Below, in pieces: positions 8,109 to 15,688 of a DNA stretch of 64,000 bases. The notes beneath the pieces are model-generated. The model made no database searches, was not told the origin of the DNA, and saw only the letters and a program-made list of their open reading frames with translations. A program made the translations under genes and the position numbers. Each line of letters opens with the position of its first letter. Within the stretch, counting starts at the first letter, position 1. Source of the stretch: Piscibacillus sp052246295 (lineage in GTDB: Bacteria > Bacillota > Bacilli > Bacillales > Alkalibacillaceae); assembly GCA_052246295.1 (NCBI GenBank), contig JBQQCO010000014.1; one strand, written 5' to 3'.

Positions 8109-8138
8109 GACGCTCAGAGATTGTTCTGGGCGTTTTTT
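8109..8138 (+). terminator. Terminator after the YtoA-like gene
   Basis: ACGCTCAGAG paired with TTCTGGGCGT, followed by TTTTTATT, five bases after the stop codon. Confidence 0.8.
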
Positions 8139-8703
8139 ATTCCCCATGCTTACTTAAAACCTCACCATCTTTAGACAACCCTTTGATAGCTGTAACCTCA
8201 CCAATGGTTAAATAGTAACGTTTCCATTCATTCGTGATGATGTCTATTTTTTCATATGTTTCATCCACTCTTGCTTTTACTTCTATAATTTCAGGATTAA
8301 CTATTTGACCATATGCTACGTGAAAGTCGTGAAGTGGCCTTCCTTTACTGTCATACTCACGGAAAGGTTCTGAGTAAAGACTTAGCTGATCATGGTGATA
8401 ATGACTCCACCCATGATGTCCAACGTTTTCCCAACCATCTTCATCATTTCCCTTGAAGTAAGCAAGTCCTAGTGCTTCATTTTCTTGAGCACCAGCTAAG
8501 TCATCTGGAATCGTTGAGTACATCACAATCGTCACACCATCATACTCAGTTGTATGTATCACACGATTCACTTTAAAAGGAATTGATTTGTCCATCGCTT
8601 CTTGAAGGTTTTCATATGTTCTAACCTCAAAGTCAGACCTCACAAACCAACTTATTAATATGATACCTAAACCAACCAGTACCAAGGTAATTCCATTTTT
8701 CAT
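8137..8703 (-). CDS. Membrane-anchored protein of unknown function, paralogue A
   Basis: 188 residues with one N-terminal transmembrane segment (about residues 4-21, GITLVLVGLGIILISW) and an outward-facing domain rich in Asp, Glu, Tyr and His. I do not recognise a family. Its C-terminal half aligns by eye with the protein at 10374-10934: YGQIVNPEIIEVK against FGQILNPNLAAVE, then TNEWKRYYL against SENTFFYKK, then IKGLSKDGEVL against IKGITASGEVL. The two are therefore paralogues. It stands alone, convergent with the YtoA-like gene. Confidence 0.75.
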   Translation of the reverse strand: MKNGITLVLVGLGIILISWFVRSDFEVRTYENLQEAMDKSIPFKVNRVIHTTEYDGVTIVMYSTIPDDLAGAQENEALGLAYFKGNDEDGWENVGHHGWSHYHHDQLSLYSEPFREYDSKGRPLHDFHVAYGQIVNPEIIEVKARVDETYEKIDIITNEWKRYYLTIGEVTAIKGLSKDGEVLSKHGE

Positions 8704-8789
8704 AACCTAACACCCTCTTCACAGGCTTATACATCTAATGATACATTATTAAGCATACTTACTAATTATGAAAGCAAAGGAGACTACAT

Positions 8790-9440
8790 ATGACCAAAGC
8801 TGTCATCTTTGATATGGATGGGACGCTTTTCCAAACAGATCAAATACTAGAATTATCACTGGACGATACATTTAGCTATTTAAGGTCGCAAAATAAATGG
8901 AGTTCTGAAACACCGATTGAGCAATACCGAGATATCATGGGAGTTCCTTTACCTAAGGTGTGGGAGATATTATTGCCTGAGCATTCTGTTGAAGAACGAA
9001 ATCAAGTTGATGCCTATTTCTTGGAACGGTTAATAGAAAATATTTATGACGGGAAGGGCGCTCTCTACCCTCATGTTGAGGAACTTTTTCAGGATTTAAA
9101 AGAGAACAATTTTTCTATATTCATAGCTAGTAACGGTCTCATCAAGTACTTAGAAGCAATCGTGAGTTACTATATACTTGATCACTGGGTCACCGAGACG
9201 TTTAGTATTCAGCACATTGATTCCTTGAATAAGTCCGAGTTAGTTGAGGCGATCATTCATAAATATAACATTACGGACGGTGTCGTTGTTGGCGATCGTC
9301 TCTCCGATATCAACGCGGCAAAAGATAACGATCTCATGTCTGTCGGGTGTAACTTCGACTTCGCACGTGAAGAAGAGCTCGCACAAGCTGATGATGTTAT
9401 TGATGATCTACTGGAAATAAGAAAAGTGCTTTCATTATAG
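8790..9440 (+). CDS. HAD-family phosphatase (phosphoglycolate-phosphatase-like)
   Basis: 216 residues. Motif I is FDMDGTLFQT (residues 7-16, nucleophile Asp8), motif II is IASNG near 110, Lys in NKSELVE near 150 is motif III, and VVGDRLSDINAAKDN near 168-182 is motif IV. The cap sits between motifs I and II, making it subclass I. The fold assignment is firm but the phosphorylated substrate is not identifiable. AAAGGAGA precedes the ATG, and a hairpin terminator and then the 21-bp arrays follow. Confidence 0.85.
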   Translation: MTKAVIFDMDGTLFQTDQILELSLDDTFSYLRSQNKWSSETPIEQYRDIMGVPLPKVWEILLPEHSVEERNQVDAYFLERLIENIYDGKGALYPHVEELFQDLKENNFSIFIASNGLIKYLEAIVSYYILDHWVTETFSIQHIDSLNKSELVEAIIHKYNITDGVVVGDRLSDINAAKDNDLMSVGCNFDFAREEELAQADDVIDDLLEIRKVLSL

Positions 9441-9449
9441 TCTGCGGTT

Positions 9450-9482
9450 GACGCTCGGCAAATTGCACGAGCGTCTTTCTTT
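9450..9482 (+). terminator. Terminator after the HAD gene
   Basis: GACGCTCG, short loop, CGAGCGTC, then TTTCTTTAT. Confidence 0.8.
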
Positions 9483-9494
9483 ATAATACAGTTC

Positions 9495-9640
9495 GTTTCG
9501 CCAAAGTCTTTATATGTTTCGCCTAATTAGTGTAATGTTTCGCTAAACTTACAGGAGGTTTCGCCGGATTCGCACGAACTTTCGCCAGTATTAGGTAAGG
9601 TCTCGCCAAACTTTTCGGGGTTTCGCCAATTTATAAATTC
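9495..9640. repeat. 21-bp-period array A1 (core GTTTCGCC)
   Basis: The motif GTTTCGCC, with small variants, begins at 9495, 9516, 9537, 9558, 9579, 9600 and 9620: five steps of exactly 21 and a last of 20. The 13 bases between cores look unrelated to one another. Location is between convergent genes. It abuts array A2, which has another core. Function unknown. Confidence 0.9.
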
Positions 9641-9642
9641 CA

Positions 9643-9936
9643 TTCGATGTTCACATGGTCACAATCGATATTCGGGCGCTTTCTATTGACATTCGCAGGC
9701 TCCCTATCGCGACTTGGATTGCCTCTATCGACATTCGCGCTCTCCCAATCGACATTCAAGCTCCTCCTATCGACAAACAACGCCTCCCAATCGACATTCA
9801 AGCTCCTCCTATCGACAAACAACGCCTCCCAATCGACATTCAACCTTCCCCTATTGACATTCCGACTCGCCCTATCAACTCTCACACCTCTTTTATCAAC
9901 ATCCATGGCTCGTACATTGAAGTACTGTCGATCCTC
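9643..9936. repeat. 21-bp-period array A2 (core ATCGACATTC)
   Basis: Fourteen units start at 9643, 9664, 9685 and so on every 21 bp to 9916. The core ATCGACATTC degrades toward both ends (for example ATCGCGACTT at 9706, ATTGAAGTAC at 9916), yet the register is never lost. A 42-bp two-unit block is duplicated (9748-9789 and 9790-9831). Reading frames stay open across it only because 21 is a multiple of three; no ribosome site or conserved peptide supports coding. The same core recurs in array F at 49112-49574. Confidence 0.92.
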
Positions 9937-9942
9937 TTATCA

Positions 9943-10236
9943 CTAATTACTGATTTTGCTGTCCCATTTAGTAACCTTTTTCTTTATAAGGTCGTATAAA
10001 TCTTCATCATCACTCATTTTATAAAACATGGCTAAGGAAACTAAAAGAGCATCTATGCATTCTTCTTTTACATCTTCTATTCCTAATTGTTTATAGTTGC
10101 TACCACTAGCTTTTTGATAAGATAATACAGCTTGTGCCGTTTCACCTGCTTCTTCTGATAACTTTAAAGCCATTTGTTCTAATGTTTTAGGTTCTTTTTG
10201 ACTTAACATCTTAATTTCCTTTAATAAATGCTCCAT
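9943..10236 (-). CDS. MazG-like nucleotide pyrophosphohydrolase
   Basis: 97 residues, all-helical. The metal-binding pattern of the MazG/dUTPase-like all-alpha superfamily is visible: KLSEEAGETAQAV near residues 26-38 (EExxE) and EECIDALLVSLAMF near 58-71 (ExxD). The family hydrolyses NTPs or dNTPs to monophosphates; the substrate of these short single-domain forms varies. It stands alone, convergent with the HAD gene across arrays A1/A2. The leader has a poor ribosome site (GGGG, CTAGATT region). Confidence 0.75.
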   Translation of the reverse strand: MEHLLKEIKMLSQKEPKTLEQMALKLSEEAGETAQAVLSYQKASGSNYKQLGIEDVKEECIDALLVSLAMFYKMSDDEDLYDLIKKKVTKWDSKISN

Positions 10237-10373
10237 AATCTAGCCCCCTATTTCAATGATTTATAAGTTTCCATACTTTTCCTTAAGAGCTAAATTTAGT
10301 GTAACATTAATTGAACATAAATTGAACATAAATTGGAAATTTTATGGTAAAATCAAAATCCGGCAGTGAGAGT

Positions 10374-10934
10374 ATGAATAAAATAATCGGAATTAGTATA
10401 TTAATCATAGGGATTGTTTTCGCTACATACATCATCTACAACCACCAACAGTTGCCGAATCAAAATGATGTTTTCGATATAACTAAAGACTGGTCGCCGC
10501 CAACTGAAGATGTTTTACTCGTTGAGAAGGTTAATGACGAGTGGCTAACGATTTTTAGGAATCAACATTCCATTATGATTGCAAAATTAGAGCAAAACTG
10601 GCTAGGAAATTGGGAACTTAGAAATGACGTTGGTCACGATAAAACCCTAGCTTCAATTAGTTACCCTAATCATGAGGAAAAGGACCTAGCGTGGAGTGCA
10701 AATGAGAGTGACCAGGATGAGTACTCCTATTATTTCGGGCAAATTTTAAATCCGAATTTAGCGGCAGTGGAAGTTGAAGTTCAGAGTAACGTATATGAAG
10801 ATGCTAAACTTTTCACAACAAGTGAGAATACCTTCTTCTATAAAAAAGTAAATAAACCTATACATAGCCCCGTCAATATCAAAGGTATCACCGCATCAGG
10901 CGAAGTATTATATTCAACCAAAAACACCCACTAG
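10374..10934 (+). CDS. Membrane-anchored protein of unknown function, paralogue B
   Basis: 186 residues with an N-terminal membrane segment (IIGISILIIGIVFATYII, about residues 3-20) and an external domain. It is a paralogue of the protein at 8137-8703: GQILNPNL, the following beta-rich stretch and IKGITASGEVL align with GQIVNPEI and IKGLSKDGEVL, and total lengths agree (186 and 188). I chose ATG 10374, not the in-frame ATG 10344, because the start then matches the paralogue and a -10-like TAAAAT lies at about 10350. Function unknown; acidic composition fits a cell-surface protein in a salt-tolerant organism. Confidence 0.7.
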   Translation: MNKIIGISILIIGIVFATYIIYNHQQLPNQNDVFDITKDWSPPTEDVLLVEKVNDEWLTIFRNQHSIMIAKLEQNWLGNWELRNDVGHDKTLASISYPNHEEKDLAWSANESDQDEYSYYFGQILNPNLAAVEVEVQSNVYEDAKLFTTSENTFFYKKVNKPIHSPVNIKGITASGEVLYSTKNTH

Positions 10935-10962
10935 ATGCATGGCGCATCTAGTGGGTATCATT
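10924..10962 (-). terminator. Terminator between paralogue B and asnB
   Basis: Strong hairpin CCCACTAGATGC / GCATCTAGTGGG. On the minus strand it is followed by GTGTTTTTGG (serving asnB); on the plus strand by TATCATTTT, so it may work both ways. Confidence 0.7.
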
Positions 10963-12873
10963 TTATGACGATAAGATTTCGACTTCAAAGCTTTGATCGT
11001 GAATGAGGTCTTCTTGTTTGTAGACGCCTTCGACAAAAATTTGATGCCATAGCATGAACATGAGTACTGTCCATATTTTTCGGCTGTAGTCGAGTTTTCC
11101 TTTGCAATGTTTTTCTAATAAGTTAAGGACATATAGTTTATTGATTAAATGATCAGTTTGGCTTTCTAAAATAAGATTACGAGCCCAGTCGTAAAGTTCA
11201 TCTTTCAACCAGTGACGGATTGGAACTGGGAAACCTAATTTCTTACGGTTTAACACGTGATCGGGCACGATGCCTTGAACCGCTTCTCTTAAAATTGATT
11301 TCGTGGTGCCGTTCGCAATCTTATATTCAACCGGAATTTGGCTGGCCACTCTCATGACTTCATGATCTAAAAATGGAACGCGAAGCTCAAGTGAATGAGC
11401 CATCGTCATTCGGTCTGCCTTCAATAAAATATCCCCCCGCATCCACGTATGCATATCAATGTACTGCATTTGTGTAACAGGGTGTTCGTTCTTCACTTGT
11501 TGATAGAGTGGATTGGTAATGGTTTGATAAGGGAGCGACTCATTATAATTTTGTAGTAAGTACGCTTTTTCCGCTTCTTCAAACATTTTTGCATTACCGA
11601 TGTATCGTTCTTGTAATGGTGTTGTGCCTCGTATTAAAAAGCTCTTCCCTTTAACTCCTTCAGGCAAAACCATTGCGACTCTTCCAAGTAAATGTTTCGC
11701 TGGCTTTGGAATAGAGTTAAAGACTTCTAACGATTGTGGTTCTCTATAAATATTATAACCACCAAACAACTCATCTGCGCCTTCGCCTGACAACACAACT
11801 GTCACGTGTTTGCTAGCTTCTCGACTTACAAAATAGAGAGGTACACAAGCAGGATCTGCTAAAGGATCGTCGGCATGCCAGATAATCTTTGGTAGACGAG
11901 AAACAAACTCTTCAGGTGTAATCGTATATGAAATGTTCTCAACACCTAATGCTTCTGCAGATTCTTTAGCGACATCGACTTCTGAGTAACCTTCTTGTTC
12001 AAACCCTACAGAAAAGGTTTTAAGATTAGGGTTAATTTCTTTTGCCAAAGCGACCATAATCGTAGAGTCAATTCCTCCTGATAAGAAAGAACCGACTGGA
12101 ACATCACTACGCATGTGAACCTTCACCGAGTCTATTAACACGTCTTGAATATTAGAGATCAGTTGATTTTTCTCTATATGCTTAGGCTTGAATTCAACTT
12201 GATAATATTTTTCAAAAGTAGGGTCTTCACCTGGCTTCATGTGAAAGTAGTGACCAGGTTCGACTTTTTTAATATTTTCAGTAAGTGTGTATGGTTCTGG
12301 GACGAATTGATAACTTAGATAGTGTTGTAAACTATCAAGGTCTAATTCCTGATGGCTGTTCATGATTTCTAATAAGCTCTTTTTCTCTGATGCGAAGAAT
12401 GTTCCTTGGTCATTTGTTGAGTAAAACAAAGGCTTAATCCCAAATGGATCGCGTGCTCCAAAAAGCTCTTGTTCTTGTTTATCCCAAATTAAAATGCCAA
12501 ACATTCCTCTTAAACGTTTAAACGCCTCGCCGCGATATTTTTTAAATAACGCTAGGATGACTTCAGAATCCGATTCAGTAGAAAAATCATAGCCTTCTTC
12601 TAATAAATCTTTTCTTAATTCTACATAGTTATAAATCTCACCATTAAAGACCATCCAGTACCGTTGATCTTCGTAAGATAATGGCTGGTGGCCACTCTCT
12701 AAATCAATAATACTCAATCTCCTAAAACCAAACGATACACAAGAATCAACATAATACCCTTCATCATCAGGTCCACGGTGTGCAATCAGGTTATTCGCCT
12801 TAGCCATCCGTTGCTTGAGATGTTCATTGGGTTCAGATGCTTCATTCTTGATTAGTCCAATAAAACCGCACAC
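10963..12873 (-). CDS. asnB: Asparagine synthetase (glutamine-hydrolysing)
   Basis: 636 residues. The start is GTG 12873, giving Met-Cys-Gly-Phe so that the amidotransferase nucleophile is Cys2, as the Ntn mechanism requires; GAGGGAG lies 8 bases upstream. The N-terminal glutaminase domain (RRLSIIDLESGHQPL, NGEIYNY) spans about 1-210. The ATP-pyrophosphatase domain follows with the PP-loop SGGIDST near 265. It makes asparagine from aspartate and glutamine. In B. subtilis asnB sits next to metK; here the two are separated by a transposase remnant and palindromic leader DNA. Confidence 0.95.
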   Translation of the reverse strand: MCGFIGLIKNEASEPNEHLKQRMAKANNLIAHRGPDDEGYYVDSCVSFGFRRLSIIDLESGHQPLSYEDQRYWMVFNGEIYNYVELRKDLLEEGYDFSTESDSEVILALFKKYRGEAFKRLRGMFGILIWDKQEQELFGARDPFGIKPLFYSTNDQGTFFASEKKSLLEIMNSHQELDLDSLQHYLSYQFVPEPYTLTENIKKVEPGHYFHMKPGEDPTFEKYYQVEFKPKHIEKNQLISNIQDVLIDSVKVHMRSDVPVGSFLSGGIDSTIMVALAKEINPNLKTFSVGFEQEGYSEVDVAKESAEALGVENISYTITPEEFVSRLPKIIWHADDPLADPACVPLYFVSREASKHVTVVLSGEGADELFGGYNIYREPQSLEVFNSIPKPAKHLLGRVAMVLPEGVKGKSFLIRGTTPLQERYIGNAKMFEEAEKAYLLQNYNESLPYQTITNPLYQQVKNEHPVTQMQYIDMHTWMRGDILLKADRMTMAHSLELRVPFLDHEVMRVASQIPVEYKIANGTTKSILREAVQGIVPDHVLNRKKLGFPVPIRHWLKDELYDWARNLILESQTDHLINKLYVLNLLEKHCKGKLDYSRKIWTVLMFMLWHQIFVEGVYKQEDLIHDQSFEVEILSS

Positions 12874-12949
12874 AGACAACACTCCCTCAATAAATTAATT
12901 ATTTCTTAGAATTTCGCCGTTTTTCTTTGATTTTTTATGGTTTTATTGC

Positions 12950-13053
12950 TTTTGAATCAAGTGGTGGCCACCAATTGATTCAAAATTAGGCTGAAATTGG
13001 TAGTTGAATGGCCATCCAACCACCCAAATTGGATATATATTCCAATTTAGTGG
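12950..13053 (-). promoter_or_regulatory. Three tandem palindromes upstream of asnB
   Basis: First, 12950-12985 is a 36-bp palindrome with one mismatch pair, centred on TGGCCA. Second, 12999-13024 (GTTGAATGGCCATCCAAC core) has two mismatch pairs, both of which become G-U pairs in a minus-strand transcript. Third, 13020-13053 has arms AAATTGGA and TCCAATTT plus flanking CCAC/GTGG. They lie 77-180 bases before asnB and could be operators, a structured leader, or an insertion-sequence end. Confidence 0.6.
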
Positions 13054-13196
13054 AATTTTTATAATCGCACGACTGGATCTCCACATTCACATGGCGGTAA
13101 ACCTTCCCATGTCTCTCGGCGTCAATGCGCGTAAATTCCTTCGTTCAACCTATCCATGCGTGGCTGCCGGAAATGCTCCTTAAGTGGGTCATAGCC

Positions 13197-13682
13197 CTAA
13201 TGGTTGTATATCGACCGGCTAATCCGTGCTTCAAATGTCCATTTATCATCAAAGCCTAACAAATTATGCATTTGGGCTTGAATAGAATTAAGATCTTCTT
13301 GAATGATATCGTGAAGCTTCATGCCTTCACGTAATTCAGCGTACACATCCTCAGGTAATGTTGGTTCATGATACCGACCGTCACGTACGATTTGCGCAAT
13401 GAAGACCTCGTTCTTTTAAAAAGTAAGCTAAGTTTAGCCAATAATGACCCGTTGGTTCCATGCCCACAAGATAGAACGGTTTAATTCATGTGATAAGGAT
13501 TCGATCCATTGGACGAATCCATTGAATCCCTCTAGTGTGTTATGGAATACGAATCGTTTGGTTAAATCGATTCCTCGATCATCAATAGCACGCGCAACGT
13601 GCTTGTGTTTGGCGATATCAACGCCGATAATAATTGTGTTTTCCGTGATTTGCATTAATCGTTTGTTTTGTGTAAAATCCAT
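13197..13682 (-). pseudogene. Degraded IS110-family transposase
   Basis: The intact start reads MDFTQNKRLMQITENT and then IIIGVDIAKHKHVARAIDD, the first DEDD-type catalytic Asp region of IS110 transposases (GVDIAK). After about residue 75 the frame shifts: GMEPTGHYWLNLAYFLKERG continues in another frame, then an internal deletion joins it to RDGRYHEPTLPEDVYAELRE and the helical segment DLNSIQAQMHNLLGFDDKW. The C-terminal catalytic part is missing. The start at 13682 has AAGGAGG. It is a dead element lying between asnB and metK. Confidence 0.85.
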
Positions 13683-13770
13683 TTTGAGTCCTCCTTCGGT
13701 ATTTTCGAGGTCATTGTTTCGTGACGTGACACTCTCTATACTACCAAGGAGGGCTTTTTTTGTGTAACTC
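13683..13770 (-). other. IS110 5' non-coding segment with long inverted repeat
   Basis: On the minus strand AGCCCTCCTTGG (about 13751-13762) pairs with CCGAAGGAGGACT (about 13685-13697), enclosing about 50 bases and sequestering the transposase ribosome site. Intact IS110 elements carry a bridge RNA in a non-coding end at this kind of position. The identification as a bridge-RNA remnant is inference. Confidence 0.35.
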
Positions 13771-13881
13771 CAAATAACCTCATCTAGGGTCAATTTTTCT
13801 TATTACAGGAATGCTCCTTATAAAGTCATTTTTGTTTTCATTATAAAGACGTTTATAAGGTAAGTTTTGTCACGATTTGTT

Positions 13882-15081
13882 TTAATTATTAATATATTTT
13901 TTTAATTCATCTACGCGATCAGTATATTCCCATGTAAAATCTTCATCATTTCGTCCAAAATGACCATAGGCAGCAGTCTTTTTATAGATTGGTCTTCTTA
14001 AATCTAACATTTTAATAATACCTGCTGGACGAAGGTCAAATGTTTCACGAATCGCTTCTACGATTTTAGCTTCTTTAACTTTTCCAGTACCAAATGTGTT
14101 TACTGAAATAGATACAGGTTGTGCAACACCAATAGCATAGGCTAGCTGCACTTCACATGCATCTGCTAAACCAGCTGCCACTATGTTTTTTGCCACGTAA
14201 CGTGCCGCATAAGCAGCTGATCGGTCTACTTTCGTAGCATCCTTACCACTGAAGGCACCGCCACCGTGTCTAGCATATCCGCCGTACGTATCAACGATAA
14301 TTTTACGACCTGTCAACCCAGCATCGCCTTGTGGCCCACCGATGACAAATCGACCTGTTGGGTTAATAAGGTACTTCGTTTTGTCATCAATTAAGTCAGA
14401 CGGCACAACTGGTCGAATGACTTTTTCAATTAAATCATCATTAATTTGTTGTAATGTAATTTCAGGATGGTGTTGAGTTGAGATCACAATTGTATCCACT
14501 CGTTCAGGTTGTCCATCATCATCGTACTCTACTGTCACCTGAGTCTTACCATCGGGACGTAAGTAATCTAACTCACCAGACTTACGAACGTCACTTAAAC
14601 GTTTCGAAAGCTTATGTGATAACGAGATTGGTAATGGCATCAGTTCCTCAGTTTCGTTAGACGCATAACCGAACATTAACCCTTGGTCACCTGCACCAAT
14701 CGCTTCAATCTCTTCATCTGTCATGCTACCTTCACGCTTCTCGTATGCCTCGTTAACACCTTGTGCAATATCAGGTGATTGTTCGTCAATGGATGTCAGC
14801 ACTGAGCATGTCTCAGCGTCGAAGCCATATTTAGCACGTGTGTAACCAATGTCTTTAATCGTTTCGCGAACGATTGCTGGAATGTCTACGTAAGTTGTCG
14901 TTGAGATTTCACCCGTTACTAATACTAAGCCCGTTGTGACTGTCGTTTCACAAGCCACCCTTGCATTTGGATCTTCCTTTAAAATTTCATCTAAAATTGC
15001 ATCCGAGATTTGATCACAAATTTTATCCGGATGGCCTTCCGTTACGGATTCGGAAGTAAATAGTCGACGTTGATGTGTCAT
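13882..15081 (-). CDS. metK: S-adenosylmethionine synthetase
   Basis: 399 residues, the normal length. It converts methionine and ATP to SAM in the cytoplasm. Signature stretches are TSESVTEGHPDKICDQISDA near the N-terminus, GAGDQGLMFGYA near residue 118 and GGGAFSGKDATKVDRSAAY near residue 270. The ribosome site is GAGGAGG before ATG 15081. A SAM-I riboswitch with terminator lies 90 bases upstream, so the product's own metabolite should shut off transcription. An IS110 remnant lies downstream. Confidence 0.97.
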   Translation of the reverse strand: MTHQRRLFTSESVTEGHPDKICDQISDAILDEILKEDPNARVACETTVTTGLVLVTGEISTTTYVDIPAIVRETIKDIGYTRAKYGFDAETCSVLTSIDEQSPDIAQGVNEAYEKREGSMTDEEIEAIGAGDQGLMFGYASNETEELMPLPISLSHKLSKRLSDVRKSGELDYLRPDGKTQVTVEYDDDGQPERVDTIVISTQHHPEITLQQINDDLIEKVIRPVVPSDLIDDKTKYLINPTGRFVIGGPQGDAGLTGRKIIVDTYGGYARHGGGAFSGKDATKVDRSAAYAARYVAKNIVAAGLADACEVQLAYAIGVAQPVSISVNTFGTGKVKEAKIVEAIRETFDLRPAGIIKMLDLRRPIYKKTAAYGHFGRNDEDFTWEYTDRVDELKKYINN

Positions 15082-15172
15082 AAAATCGTTTCCTCCTCGA
15101 TTTGGATCTTCAACGGCTCTCTTATGTGTGAAAAGCTATATTAACTTCATTGATATTTTACCCAAAACACAG

Positions 15173-15331
15173 AAAAAACCTTTCCACAATTATGAGGAAA
15201 GGTTCATTACGCATGGCCTTTCACTCTTATCGTTCAAGGGATCTTCCCCTTGCATCAGGTTAGCACCTGTCACATATGTGATGGTTGCTGAGTTTCATAG
15301 GGCCTGCACCCTCCACTGCTCTTGATAAGAG
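15173..15331 (-). ncRNA. SAM-I (S-box) riboswitch of metK
   Basis: Minus strand: P1 arms CTCTTATC (15324-15331) and GATAAGAG (15224-15231) enclose the conserved GAGGGTGCAGGCCCTATGA, AACTCAGCAACC, GGTGCTAACCTGATGCAAGG and GATCCCTTGAACGATAAGAG pieces. A terminator follows: AACCTTTCC, loop, GGAAAGGTT, then TTTTT (15173-15203). This is the classic OFF switch. Confidence 0.95.
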
Positions 15332-15619
15332 ACGTACCGTTCTGATTTATCATAACTTGAAACCACACGAGTGTCAATGGATATTGACCCAACTTCACGC
15401 CCTCGCATAATTTATAAGACTTGGATTTTAATATTAATTTTTGTCATATTAAAGGGACAATAAATATAATTTTGCAGCCTTTAACACATAAAAGTTAAAA
15501 ACAGTTCAAAAAACTATAATCTTATCACTATGACAGGCTTACATTTTAATTTATAATAAAGAACGGCATTAAGAAAAATTATGAAAAATTATTCAATTAG
15601 TATGGTTTATTAAAATAAA

Positions 15620-15630
15620 TGTGTTATACT
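15620..15630 (+). promoter_or_regulatory. CcpN-like operator over the pckA -10
   Basis: TGTGTTATACT agrees at every position with the CcpN site as I recall it (TRTGHYATAYW) and contains the probable -10 TATACT of pckA. In B. subtilis CcpN represses pckA and gapB under glycolytic conditions. The match is seen in the sequence; the regulator's presence here is inferred. Confidence 0.5.
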
Positions 15631-15688
15631 ATTAATCAAATAAACTTATTAATTATGAATAATTTTGTATTGAAAAGGATGGTTAGGT

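Noticed and set aside
9495..9640. CRISPR array (short core with variable spacers)
   Set aside because: Core of 8 bases and spacer of 13 are far below CRISPR sizes, there is no palindromic repeat, and no cas gene is in the window.
13060..13196. Short frame reading YDPLKEHFRQPRMDRLNEG on the minus strand
   Set aside because: It looks protein-like but has no start and cannot be joined to the transposase frame; left as undefined insertion-sequence debris.
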